DNA from: Bolinopsis microptera
Lineage: Eukaryota > Ctenophora > Tentaculata > Lobata > Bolinopsidae
NCBI RefSeq assembly: GCF_026151205.1
Contig: NC_087081.1
Coordinates: 12,153,113 to 12,217,112 of the forward strand
Length of the DNA stretch: 64,000 nucleotides
Reading direction: 5' to 3'
Each line of letters begins with the position of its first letter. Position 1 is the stretch's first letter. Under the pieces are notes generated by a model. The model searched no databases, was not told the DNA's origin, and saw only the letters and a list, made by a program, of their open reading frames with translations. Positions 43,709-56,700 of this stretch are shown here, piece by piece. The translations under genes and the position numbers were made by a program.

Positions 43709-45738
43709 TTAGAAGAGATTTTTATAGAATGTTAGAAGTGCAGTAGGGTCAGTTTCAGACGAATTAAGCATAAATGACATCATTGCCATGTCTGAAGTGG
43801 TTTGTAAATGGGCCATTGTTAGCCCCAAGCGTTTTGGTCCCTCATTCCTGCCACTCAGCATTGCCTACTGTAAAGTAGAAATTTTTCTAAGATAATAGAG
43901 AAACTGACCTTGTCTCACTAAATTCAACCACTTACCATAATAAAAATACTAACAACCAAATAAAGTTTTTTAAATAATTATATACAATCACCAAAAATAT
44001 TTCCTCAAGTTTACTTCTAACTAATTTGTGGTTTAAGCTCTTATTTTATTTATGATTAAAGGAATGTAAAATAAAACTTTTCGTTTCATTGAAAACTTTT
44101 CGTTTCATTGAGAAATTGCTGATAATGAGTACAAGAACTCACTCATGGCTAACCAGCAGCTTACAGACCACATCCTGAAGCAACACACCACTCTCAATAC
44201 CAACAGAGAGGCTGGGAAAGCAGTCAAGTCTGCCATTAGCCTGTCTAATGCCAAGAGGTATTATATGAGTCACTCAAAAACCAGCTGATGAACGATCTTC
44301 CACCTTCGATCAGTGAGAAGATCCCACATGCATGAGAAAAAGGTGCATCAAGCTGGCTGACCGGACTTCCCTATGAGAAGTACGGCTTTGTCTTGAACAA
44401 GCGAGGGTTCAAAGACGCTATAGCACTGAGATATGCTCTACCCATTGCCAACATAGCCAAGAAATGCATTTGTGGTAAAGATAACACCTACAACCACATT
44501 CTTATTTGCAAGAAAGGAGGCTTTGTCAACAGCAGACACAACCGACTGAGAGACACTGTTGCAAGCATTCTTGAAAAAATCTGTAATGAGGTTGTTGTAG
44601 AGCCCACACTCCAGCCATGCACTGGAGAAAGCCTTTGCCCTGATACCATCCTGGATGATGGGGCAAGGCTCGACATAGCAGCTAGAGGTCTGTGGTCACC
44701 AATGGAGATGGCATTTTTTGATATCAGGGTTTCACACCCCGGAGCCAAATCCAACGCTAATCACAACACCCCAGCAAAGATGTACAACAAGCATAAGAGA
44801 GAGAGAAAGGAAATATGGAGACCGCTGTGTACAGATCGAAAAAGGAACCTGCAATGGCCTTGTATTCTCGACCACCTGAGGTATGGGCCCACAGGCTACC
44901 ATGTTCCTTAAACGAGTAGCAACACTTCTGGCAGCCAAGACCAGCCAGGAAAAAAGCCTCATTATGGTAAATCTAAGACGTCGTTTGCGGTTTGAGCTAC
45001 TTAAGACAGTATTGATTGCAGTTAGAGGACACAGAGGACGGTATTATGAGAAAGCAATACCTGTTGACGAACTGGACCTAAATCTTGCACACACCACCAA
45101 CGATGAAGACAGGGGTGATGATGTTGATGATGAAGATGATGAAGTTGATGATGAGGTTGAGAATGTAGAGGAAGAGGTTTCAGAAGAGTGAGCTGAAAAA
45201 GAAGACAAGATTCTATTCTAATTTATTGATTATTATATTTATTGCAATAAACATATAATATCCATTACTCCAGGAGTGATGACAGGATATATAAAAAAAA
45301 TTTAAGAGAATATATAAAATTATTCAAACAATATACACATAATATAGCGATGACCCTATATAAAATCTACCCTATAAGAATTAAAAAAGTTTCCTAAAAA
45401 ATCAAAAATTACCCTTGGCCTTGTGGCTCCAAGTTAAGATCTAGACTGTTTAGATCAACAATGTTTTTTCTCGCACCTCTGTCTCCACGGAGAGAAATCA
45501 CTGATGTAAAAAAATGTAAATGTAATTCAGTAATGGATATTCTCTAACTGTAAGGTCAGACGACAGACACCTCTCAAAAATATGATTAAATTAAACTTAC
45601 TTTCGGAGAAAAAAAAGGGAGACCCCAACCCATGTAGCTGAGACACCTCACAGCATGGCAAGTAGACCAAAGTGGCTCCTGCTTGTGAAAGTGTATCAAC
45701 TATCTCCCAGGGATCATTCCGGAGGAAAATGAGGAAAA
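43709..45738 (-). CDS. 3' exons of an unrecognised minus-strand gene
   Basis: Three exons whose phases interlock: 45601-45738 (phase 1 to 1), 45413-45500 (1 to 2) and 43709-43847 (2 to TAA). They read FLIFLRNDPWEIVDTLSQAG, ATLVYLPCCEVSQLHGLGSP, RGDRGARKNIVDLNSLDLNL and finally GLTMAHLQTTSDMAMMSFML through LLTFYKNLF at the C-terminus. I cannot name the family. A likely upstream exon is at 46642-46819 (MSMHDGLMEYSLDLDHSRDN), but its join to 45738 does not keep phase, so another exon probably lies between. Intron 43848-45412 contains a dead retroelement on the other strand. Confidence 0.6.
44120..45191 (+). pseudogene. Retroelement C-terminal domain, decayed
   Basis: Reads GASSWLTGLPYEKYGFVLNK, then a zinc-knuckle CICGKDNTYNHILICKKGG, RHNRLRD, EPTLQP and a PD...D segment (CPDTILDDGARLDIAARG, FFDIRVSHP), then GMGPQATMFLKRVATLLAAK and a strongly acidic C-terminus ending at 45191. 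This tail occurs at the end of retroelement polyproteins in many invertebrates and looks like a CCHC plus PD-(D/E)xK-type nuclease. Damage: an in-frame TGA before GASSW, a frameshift at about 44815-44850 and a TGA at 44877-44879. AATAAA lies at about 45246. Confidence 0.65.
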
Positions 45739-46017
45739 CTGATATTCACTGAAGCACAGACAAAAAAGGGGCTTAGTTAAGTAAGCACTTCAATGTCTAC
45801 AATTTTTTTTGCACATGTTCCTTCGTAAGGTCATTCTGGCTAGCATCATTTACGTACCCAACTTCAATCAGTTATTTAAGATAATATGGTTATGTGGCAA
45901 AGTTTACCTAAAAGTAAAGTAAAATTATGACATCAGTATCACATCATTTAACGGGTGGTACGTCCTGGTAGGTTGTAAACCTACAAATTTTAATTAATTG
46001 TTTTCTTGATTATTTAT

Positions 46018-46215
46018 TTGACGGCCAGGTTGCGCAGTTGGTTAGAACGCCAGCTTTTCAATCGTGAGGTTGCGGGTTTAAATCCCACTGTCTGCCAGCT
46101 GCCTGGTCGTGGGGTTCACATAGCCATGTGTCTACGCGTACTGCGTGACGCGCTTGTTTCACGGTTGCGCGCTACTGCAAGCGAGAGGGCTCTGGTTAGA
46201 GCAATTTTTGCCTCA
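46018..46215 (+). mobile_element. tRNA-derived SINE
   Basis: The head resembles a tRNA: A-box-like GCGCAGTTGGTTAGAACGCC, B-box-like GGGTTTAAATCCC, and TCTGCCA at the 3' side of the head. The folded arms are imperfect, so I call it a SINE head and not a working tRNA gene. The body (GGTTCACATAGCCATGTGTC, GAGAGGGCTCTGGTTAGAGC) recurs at 9.3 and 9.5 kb. Confidence 0.7.
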
Positions 46216-46394
46216 CAGTCACATGAGGAGATATTGTGGTATTTTCTAAATATAACTGTAATATAATACATTGATGTAAAGTTTATTTGAATTTTGAAAT
46301 AAAAAATATAATACATTGCTGTAAAGTTTATTTGAATTTTGAAATAAAAAATGTCAACCCGGCCTTTGGTTAAAATTGTTGTTTTGCAATTGGT

Positions 46395-47130
46395 TCGCAT
46401 GCGAAGCAAAAATGATCAATGATAGTTTGCGCGATTGCACGGTCCGGCGCGTCGAAGTAGCAAAGCTTCCTCCAACGTTTTACCTGGGGACCCCAGGCTA
46501 TTACATTTACATTTATGTTTTTAATCATATCCGCCGTATTGATTCGGCGGAATGACAGGCTGAGCGCCGCCCAGTAACCAACTAAAACACTGTACTGCAA
46601 TACTGCATGCATGCTGCAGCAAGCGTGAAAGGGGTACGTACAATGTATGTCGTACATTGTAGTGTTGTATTTAACTTCTTTCGGACTTCGATTTTAGACT
46701 GAACGTAACTGTAGTATGAAAGATTATCTCTTGAATGATCAAGATCAAGACTGTACTCCATCAATCCATCATGCATACTCATAAGAAACTGACCCTCAGA
46801 AGTCAAGTAATGATCGTTTCTAAAAGCTTGGGTAAGCTAAAATTTTACGCAAAATTGTCTAAGCGCCAAAAATTATAACACCCTGCTTTTTGAACAACTG
46901 GAAAAAATCCGACAATAGAAATCAATTAACAGTAACATGACATGACCTATTTTTGAACGCTGACGCATTATGCATATAATTATTCCGAATCACGGAGCTG
47001 TTAGTCTTACTCCAACCTTCAAGGTCAACCCATCGAGATCGTCGCTCTGCGAAGCAGAGCAACGATCGACGATACGAAGCAAGAATGCTAGTTCGCGCGG
47101 CGCGTCGAAGCGGCGAAGTCCTCCAAATCT
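46395..47130. repeat. Related GCGAAGC-bearing repeat copies
   Basis: 46395-46475 and 47045-47130 share GCGAAGCA, a run to TAGTTYGCGCG and GGCGCGTCGAAG then TCCTCCAA. Both are non-coding. The second begins with a hairpin described separately. Confidence 0.6.
47037..47067. repeat. Hairpin with GAA triloop (14-bp arms)
   Basis: GATCGTCGCTCTGC, loop GAA, GCAGAGCAACGATC, with one mismatch. The apex is GC-GAA-GC. Confidence 0.85.
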
Positions 47131-47346
47131 AATATATGGAACAAATATTTTACGAGTATCACCCGTTAATCAAGGGCTGGACTTATTAAATTGAAGTTAA
47201 TAAGTTTTAGTTAACTCTGTACTCCTGTGATCACAGTGCTGGCAAGCACGACCGGTGCATTTATTGTGGGTATACTATGTACCCCCGTTACTATTATACC
47301 CCCTTTACTATTATACCCCCTTTGGTACACGTTACAAGCCTCTTTC

Positions 47347-47404
47347 GTGCACGCGAAGCGTGCACTCCGGCCGGAGGCGGCGGCCGAAGGCCGCCGCCTC
47401 CGGC
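47347..47404. repeat. Two adjacent GAA-triloop hairpins
   Basis: First: GTGCACGC-GAA-GCGTGCAC (47347-47365). Second: perfect 16-bp GC arms 47370-47385 and 47389-47404 around GAA at 47386-47388. Confidence 0.95.
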
Positions 47405-48790
47405 AGGAGTTTTTCAGGCATTAAGACTCATCGGAAGTGGTTCAGCAGATTTATTTTTAGTTCAAAACATTCTAATTTGATGTCAAAGATGACAGGAATA
47501 AAAATAGTTATGTTGAGATTTTTAAGAAATTTGCATAAAATACTCGCCAGCACTGTTATACGAAATTCGGTAAAAAACCCAAAATCGCCATATTCAGGTG
47601 CCTTAAAAACCATGTTAAAATCGAGTTAGAGATCTGAAATTTTTCAGGGCGTCTAGACGTTGACCAAATCGACTGCAAAAAAAGTTTCAGGTTTCAGGAA
47701 CATCGGGAAGTGGGTTTTCTAGAACCCCTGTTTTACGACAGATTGTCGTGATATCTATTTATATATATATACATATATACATATATATTCAGGGATAGAC
47801 GCTTTGCCAGTCAATTGTAGCCTGTATTTAATTGTCCATAGATTCAAAAGTATAAAAGATACAGCCATTTCCGACCACAGGTCTTGAAAATAATTGTTTA
47901 CACTTTAGTTTACATTGTATAAACAAATTATTTGACGTCATGAACACTCCTTGATGACGTCATCAAGTTAACCGTTTTTAAAACTTGATTTTTGACAAAG
48001 TAATAACTTTTAAAAATGATTTTACACCATTAAAAAGTAATTTTATTCAAAATCTGAGGAAATTTTCAAGCATTCTGAAAATCTACCGGAAAGTTTTTCT
48101 AGCTTGCTCCTTCATAAAGATATTCGTCATTGAAGTTTGTGATTTTTTGAAGAATTATTTTATAAAAACGTCAATTTTGCGATTTAGTATTCTCTGGTGT
48201 TGGGCCATGCCTTGGGTTGTGGAGCTCAGTTCTGCTTCCTATAGATATAAATTGTGCATTAGGCTAGTTTTAAAGTTAAAAATCGAAAAGTTGCACACGT
48301 GGGGACACGCCCAAATTGATAGAAAATTGCTAAAATCACTGAAAATTGCTGTTTTCGTCATTTTCTGTCAACTTTAGAGTGCCGTTGTGATAACAGTTCT
48401 TCTTGAAATAGTTTGAAACTTTGCATGCTTATCAAGCTATATATACAACAATTACATGCAAAATTTTACGGAGATTCAATATTGGATGCGCACGCAACGT
48501 CCGCTCAAAGTTTGCACGTGCGAAAGGTGAGAATTTTGCTCATTTGTGATTTCCAACAAATTCTGCTTTGCCACGACAGTTTAATGTCATTATAAATGAA
48601 TTTAATGCCAACTTGAATGAGTATTAAGTGGCATATTCAGTCAGTGATCGACCGATATGCTTACCTAAACACAAGGAAATGTTTTTAAAGGAAAAATTTC
48701 GAAATTGTTGAAACTTCCTCCTTATTAATGAAGATATCAGTTTATATTTCGACTTTATAAAGTACCCTGACATTATAATCAAAAAGAGAT
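47405..48790. other. AT-rich DNA, no supported gene
   Basis: A 130-codon plus-strand frame (47985-48377) has no splice partner or recognisable motif. TA microsatellite at 47755-47790. Confidence 0.4.
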
Positions 48791-49306
48791 GATATTTGAC
48801 CAAAACCCATAATCATGGGTAGAGTGGACCGCTGCCAGTGTCTCTCTTTCCCAAACAAAAGGAAATGATATTAATTTGATTGACCGTTCTCAAATGCAAA
48901 ATGATACCGAGAATGAAATCGGTCGCTCGCTTTTCCCATTCATTTACAATTGTAATAGATTAAGAAGAAATACCCAAAGGCAGCTGTACTCAGCAATAAA
49001 GATTCAATAAACTTCAGCTAATTCAATAAGTAATAACTACCACCCTTACCCCGAAATACTAGGTATCGACCCGAACGCAACCCAAAGAGATTTTTACAGC
49101 ATCTGATTGATGTACCTAATCAATCGAAACTTATTACAATTCGTAAGCCGTGAATGAATGGGAAAAGCGAGCGACCGATTTCATTCTCGGTATCATTTTG
49201 CATTTGAGAACGGTCAATCAAATTAATATCATTTCCTTTTGTTTGGGAAAGAGAGACACTGGCAGCGGTCCACTCTACCCATGATTATGGGTTTTGGTCA
49301 AATATC
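48791..49306. repeat. Foldback element, ~160-bp inverted arms
   Basis: Left arm about 48791-48945 and right arm about 49152-49306 are near-perfect reverse complements (GATATTTGACCAAAACCCAT at the left end, ATGGGTTTTGGTCAAATATC at the right end), around a ~205-bp spacer. No coding frame. It behaves like a foldback-type transposon or a dsRNA-forming hairpin. Confidence 0.9.
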
Positions 49307-51865
<2,559 letters not shown>

Positions 51866-52125
51866 ATTCGGTATAGTTCAGTTTCTGCTCACATTTATTT
51901 GGTATAGTTCAGTTTTTACTCACAATTATTCCGTATAGTTCAAATTCTGCTCACAATTATTCGGTATAGTTCAGTTTTTGCTCACACTTATTCGGTATAG
52001 TTCAGTTTCTTCTCACAATTATTCCGTATAGTTCAGTTTCTGCTCACAATTATTCGGTATAGTTCAGTTTTTGCTCACAATTATTCGGTATAGTTCAGTT
52101 TTTGCTCACAATTGTTTAGTTTGGT
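51866..52125 (+). repeat. 31-bp tandem array
   Basis: About eight units of TTATTCGGTATAGTTCAGTT plus TTTGCTCACAA with point variants. Confidence 0.95.
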
Positions 52126-52173
52126 TTAGTTTCTGATTGCTTAAATTCAGCATATTTAAGTATTTGGTCACCT

Positions 52174-52321
52174 CCACTCTTTCAATTTTTGAAATCCTCA
52201 GAATCTCATCCATCGCTAACAATAACTCCTTTTCAAGTCTGCTTTCTACAGAAAAATCCACTTCTTTACAAAAGGTATATCTGGTACAAGGCAATGAAGT
52301 TCTTACTGCCGCGGACGTCAT
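52174..52321 (-). CDS. Possible first exon of a minus-strand gene
   Basis: ATG at 52321 opens MTSAAVRTSLPCTRYTF, then a charged helical stretch (SRLEKELLLAMDEILRISKI) to a donor-like GAG|GTGACC at 52174. No downstream exon was joined with certainty; the gene ending at 43.7 kb is on the same strand and is a candidate. If real, it is head-to-head with the scaffold gene starting at 53.7 kb. Confidence 0.3.
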
Positions 52322-53714
52322 CTTGAATAACGGTTTTCACAACCTTTTTCATACTGTTCATCGACGGAAAAAATTTAGGGATAAATGGCCTTCGAATTAA
52401 CTCTCATTCTTCTAAATCGAAAGAGGAAAAAGGCATTTTGTAAAGTAATAAAATGGGGTGGCTGTTTTTATAAGTTTTACAATTTTTTAAATAGTTTATT
52501 CATAGAGGTCTAAAATATCCGTTAAAGTGTGTCCAAAGGTGGATTATCTAAAAATTGCGAAGTAGGGGCAAGTACAAAGAATATTAAAATGTGTCTCAGG
52601 TTCAATGGTACGTATTTTAAGAAATTCTGTTAATTGCTCTGGCTCTAGTGAGCATGGCGATGATTTATAGTAATTATATCGCTTTAACTTATAACCTCAT
52701 TACGTTAACCAGCGTCTCAGTGAGTTGTACATTTGTTCTCGCATTTTGTACTGCCTCAACAACTAAATACTTACCGTGGAAACCACGGTGATCGGTGACC
52801 ATTTCTACCTGAAGCAAGCTTCATTGTCCACTTCAGAACTCTATTTCGTCGCTAGTTATAAAGACTCGTATTTACGAAATGTATTTTCCGAGAGAAACGT
52901 TACTTTTCTGATGAATGGAAACCAAGGCAACACAGTACAAAAGTAAAATGTTCTCAGTTTGGTGTGAGTATAATATTCTTAAATAGGAATAATGAATACT
53001 GACATGCTATAATTAAAATGGAATGACATTGAACTGCAAATGCTTGTCTTTAGAGCGATCTTCGGTTCTCCTCGCTTGCTCTTCCTTGGCTACGTGACTT
53101 ATTTAAAATTCTTATCAAGAGCGCCTTATGCTTTTATTAATTAGTTTGATACAGTTTTTAATATACAGCTGTGATTGTTGGGAAACCCAAAAAAGGAGTG
53201 AGTGGTTTGTATGCGGCTGTCAATACCAGTCTTAAGATATTTAAATATTGCAATTTATTTCGCGATGGAGCTGGTCTCCATATTTGGGTGTCAGATGTTC
53301 CTTATATGGCAAATGATTTGCCCATATTTAACAGTTTCTGATGCCAGGTGGTGCGCTGCAAATAAGTTCTGCACATTTTCTCACACGTTAACATTGTTCA
53401 ATTGATCAGCTCCTCCTAGGTCTGCTGTTGTTTTAATTTTTAGGTAATTCAAGTGCCGTGTTTCATTGCTCCGTATGTTAAAGTGCCGTGTTTCTCTGCA
53501 CTGTATATAAAAGTGCCGTGTTTCACTGCACTGTATACTGTATCGGCATGTTAATTTATTACTCTGCAGTCTGCATGTTCAAAGAAATTTTTGCTAAAAC
53601 ATGTTCAATCTTGATATTAAATATCCAAATAAACACATTCTCTGCGAAATGGCAAAATGCATTCACCTAAAAACCGTCTTTTTCGCAGTAATGTAGTGGT
53701 TGCCATAACAAATA
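52322..53714. other. Upstream region of the 53.7-kb gene
   Basis: AT-rich. It contains three spaced AAGTGCCGTGTTTC-type repeats at 53453-53530. No exon seen; probably holds the promoter. Confidence 0.35.
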
Positions 53715-56700
53715 ATGGTCTACCAAGAGGTGTCATGTGATCTGCAGAACGCATTAGCCAGGGAAAGAAAAGATGTTATCGAAACAGACTTGGAGTCAGT
53801 GGTCGTTATATTAGGTTTGTTATTATTCGCGATAGTGTATCTTATTTTTCAATAGTAAAATAAGATAAGAATGATTTTTTAACGAGTTTAAAAAGTCCCT
53901 ATTCTTATGTGTTATTATCCTATCACTCCTACTACTATTTTATTCTACTACTAGAACTACCATAACTTTTATCCTCGTGTCAGGTGAAGAGAGCAAGTGT
54001 CTTATTCCACTAGTTTCCAACTTCGATCCTCTGCTCAGAGATTTCGACAAGGTACATTAACATATATCAGTGTTTAAAGAGCCTATAAACAGCTTATAAA
54101 GTGCTAGTCAGTCTATCATACCTTAATAATGAGTAGTAAGTAACCAAAGTAACCAAAGTAACCAAAGTAACCAAAGTAACCAAAGTAACCATAGTTACTG
54201 GCAGGTATTAACAGATCTAGCACAAACGGAGGTAGCGTGTGGGGAGTACCGTGAGAAATGGGAACAGAGTGAGATCCATGTCAAGACTCTGAAGCAGCAT
54301 AAGAAGTCACTTGAACTGGTAGGAAAATTAGTTCACAGCAACTTTGACAGAGAATTGCATGATTTCTAGTATGATAGTTACTATGATCACTTTGGTAATC
54401 ATGGTTAATGTTTACAGAGGATTGTAGAGTTGGAAGCGCTACACCAGGCGGAATTAAGGAGATGGAACGAGGAGAAGAAGCAACTAGAAAGAAGATTGGA
54501 GGATTTTGAATGGAAAATAGGTATGTTCACTCATCACTGTCCACCACGTTATTCATTTCTTTCATTTACTTCAACAGTGATATCTGTAGATGATATATAA
54601 AACGTTTTTTCAAAAATTATACCCCATATAGTAAAGAAGTACAGGTAGTGATCCAGCTTCTTTGTTCGTAAAAGTATGGTACGAATAAGTGAAGTGAGAT
54701 AATATACTGGTGATAATAAACCCTCCTCCGTAGATCAAAGAGAAACAGATATGCAGCGTCTCAGTAAGTTGAACTCGGAGCTGCAGAAACAGCTGGCAGC
54801 GTCCTCTGAGCAGCTTCAGAACCTGAAGAAAGCCAGGAACATCACTCGAAAATTCAGTTCTGCCGTTAGGATGGTCAGTAAACTAAAAAAGCAGACTACC
54901 GTCTGCGGCAGTTAAGATTGTCATAATAAAGTGAGGATACATTTCTTAGAGGCGAAGTCAAGTTTTTTTAGAGTATGTTATACCTACTTAACTTACCTAG
55001 TTTTGTATAGGTTAAGCAGCAAAAAGATAACGACGTCACACAAAAGATAATCAAGAAACTGGAAGAAGATAGCGAGCAGTACAGTGACAGGTTCAACATC
55101 CTGGATAACGAGGTAAAAGACACCTTATTCCGGACCATTAAAGCAGTTTGAATTCTAATCTTCAATGCTAGTCAAATTAAAAACATTTCCTGATTCTTTC
55201 TTGTCAGGTAGACTAATACATTTTACAATGGTAATAATAAAACACCCCAGAACTCAGCATTAGCGCGACAGCTGGAAGAAGCTCATGATCTGATAGAAGA
55301 GATGAGGAGAAGAGACGAGCTGTTGTGTAATGAGAGGAGGGAGTGGAAGGTGGAGAGGGAGGACCTCCTGGAGGAGTCAGTCCACCTCAGAGCACAGGTC
55401 AGTAGTGGCTGCCAGGCTGCAGGTCAGTAATGGCTGACAGGCTGCATGTGCTGTTGAGTAGTGGCTGTCAGGCTGTAGGTCCTAATCATGTAATGTGGAG
55501 TACTGGTTGCCAGTGGCGTAACGTTACCATGCCCCCCCCCCCCCCCCCCCCCCTGCCAGGTCTTTTTGGCAGTATCGAGATAGCCCGACCACGGTCCGCG
55601 GACCACTGTCTGCGGACCACTGTCTTAGTCTACCAGATCATATTACTGTATAATAACAGTATCCCCTGAATCAAGCAGTGTTCACATCATCCCCTGAGTC
55701 AAGCAGGGTTCACATCATCGCACGCGAATTCCAATCAGCGGTGGTGTCAAGGCTTATTAAACGATTAAGCAACCTTACGAGATCAGTTCACATCATGCAA
55801 TATATAAAGAATAACTATTATCAGACTGCATCAATCATTTCTATCATCAACTCCTTCTTGAACAACTACAACTATGGTCTCAGAGAAAACGAAACGGATG
55901 AACTCAGCCCTAACCTGCGACCCTATCTGCAAACCTATCTCACCTCTCGACAAGTGGACTCAAGCTGGTAAAACCCTCATCGTCTCCATGCGTGTACCCC
56001 TCCGCTGTTAGCGTGTTGTAAGCTCCCCACTCGTCTGTGTAGATGATAGACCCAGGAAGAATCCACCGCCGGATGAGAGGGAGGAGAGTAGTTGCTCCAC
56101 GTTTGTTGTTCGGACAAGGGAGGAGGAAGCATTGTCCTGTGTTTCGGTCAACTCCACCAAGTACCCACATACCCTCTCTGTATCCACCTTTGTTGTATTT
56201 TAATCGTAATCATTTATTAATTTATTTATTATTAATTTTTTTGGTGCACCCCTATAATTTTACCGAACATTAAGTCATGGCGGGGTCTGAGGACCTTTTG
56301 TCACGTCATTGGTGGCCGCAGGCTATGTAACTTGTCAAATTTATTAATACAAATATAAATAAGGCATAATATATATATTCATCTCTTTTGATAAAGCTGC
56401 AGTGCCAGTACAATGTAAAAAGTCACCTAGATCACTAAAGTTTATTTTTACAGATGAAGATATTGGAGGCTGATCTCAATAAGCATTACTCAGCAAGCAA
56501 AAGTCTACAGTCCCAGATCAGGAAGGCTGAGGCTGACATTAAAACTTATGAAGTGGAGACGAAACGTGTCGCAGATGAAAACCAGGTATATTCTATTTAG
56601 CCATATTGGTTGGTTACATCTCAACAACTGCTTAAAATGACTACAATTCACTACATCTATTAATTAAATTCCGTGAAAACATAATTGGAATTGCAGTTAT

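Noticed and set aside
46018-46094. Functional tRNA gene
   Set aside because: A- and B-box-like phrases exist, but acceptor and anticodon stems do not pair well and a SINE body follows.
47985-48377. 130-codon plus-strand frame
   Set aside because: AT-rich, Lys/Ile/Phe-biased composition typical of chance frames. No splice or motif support.
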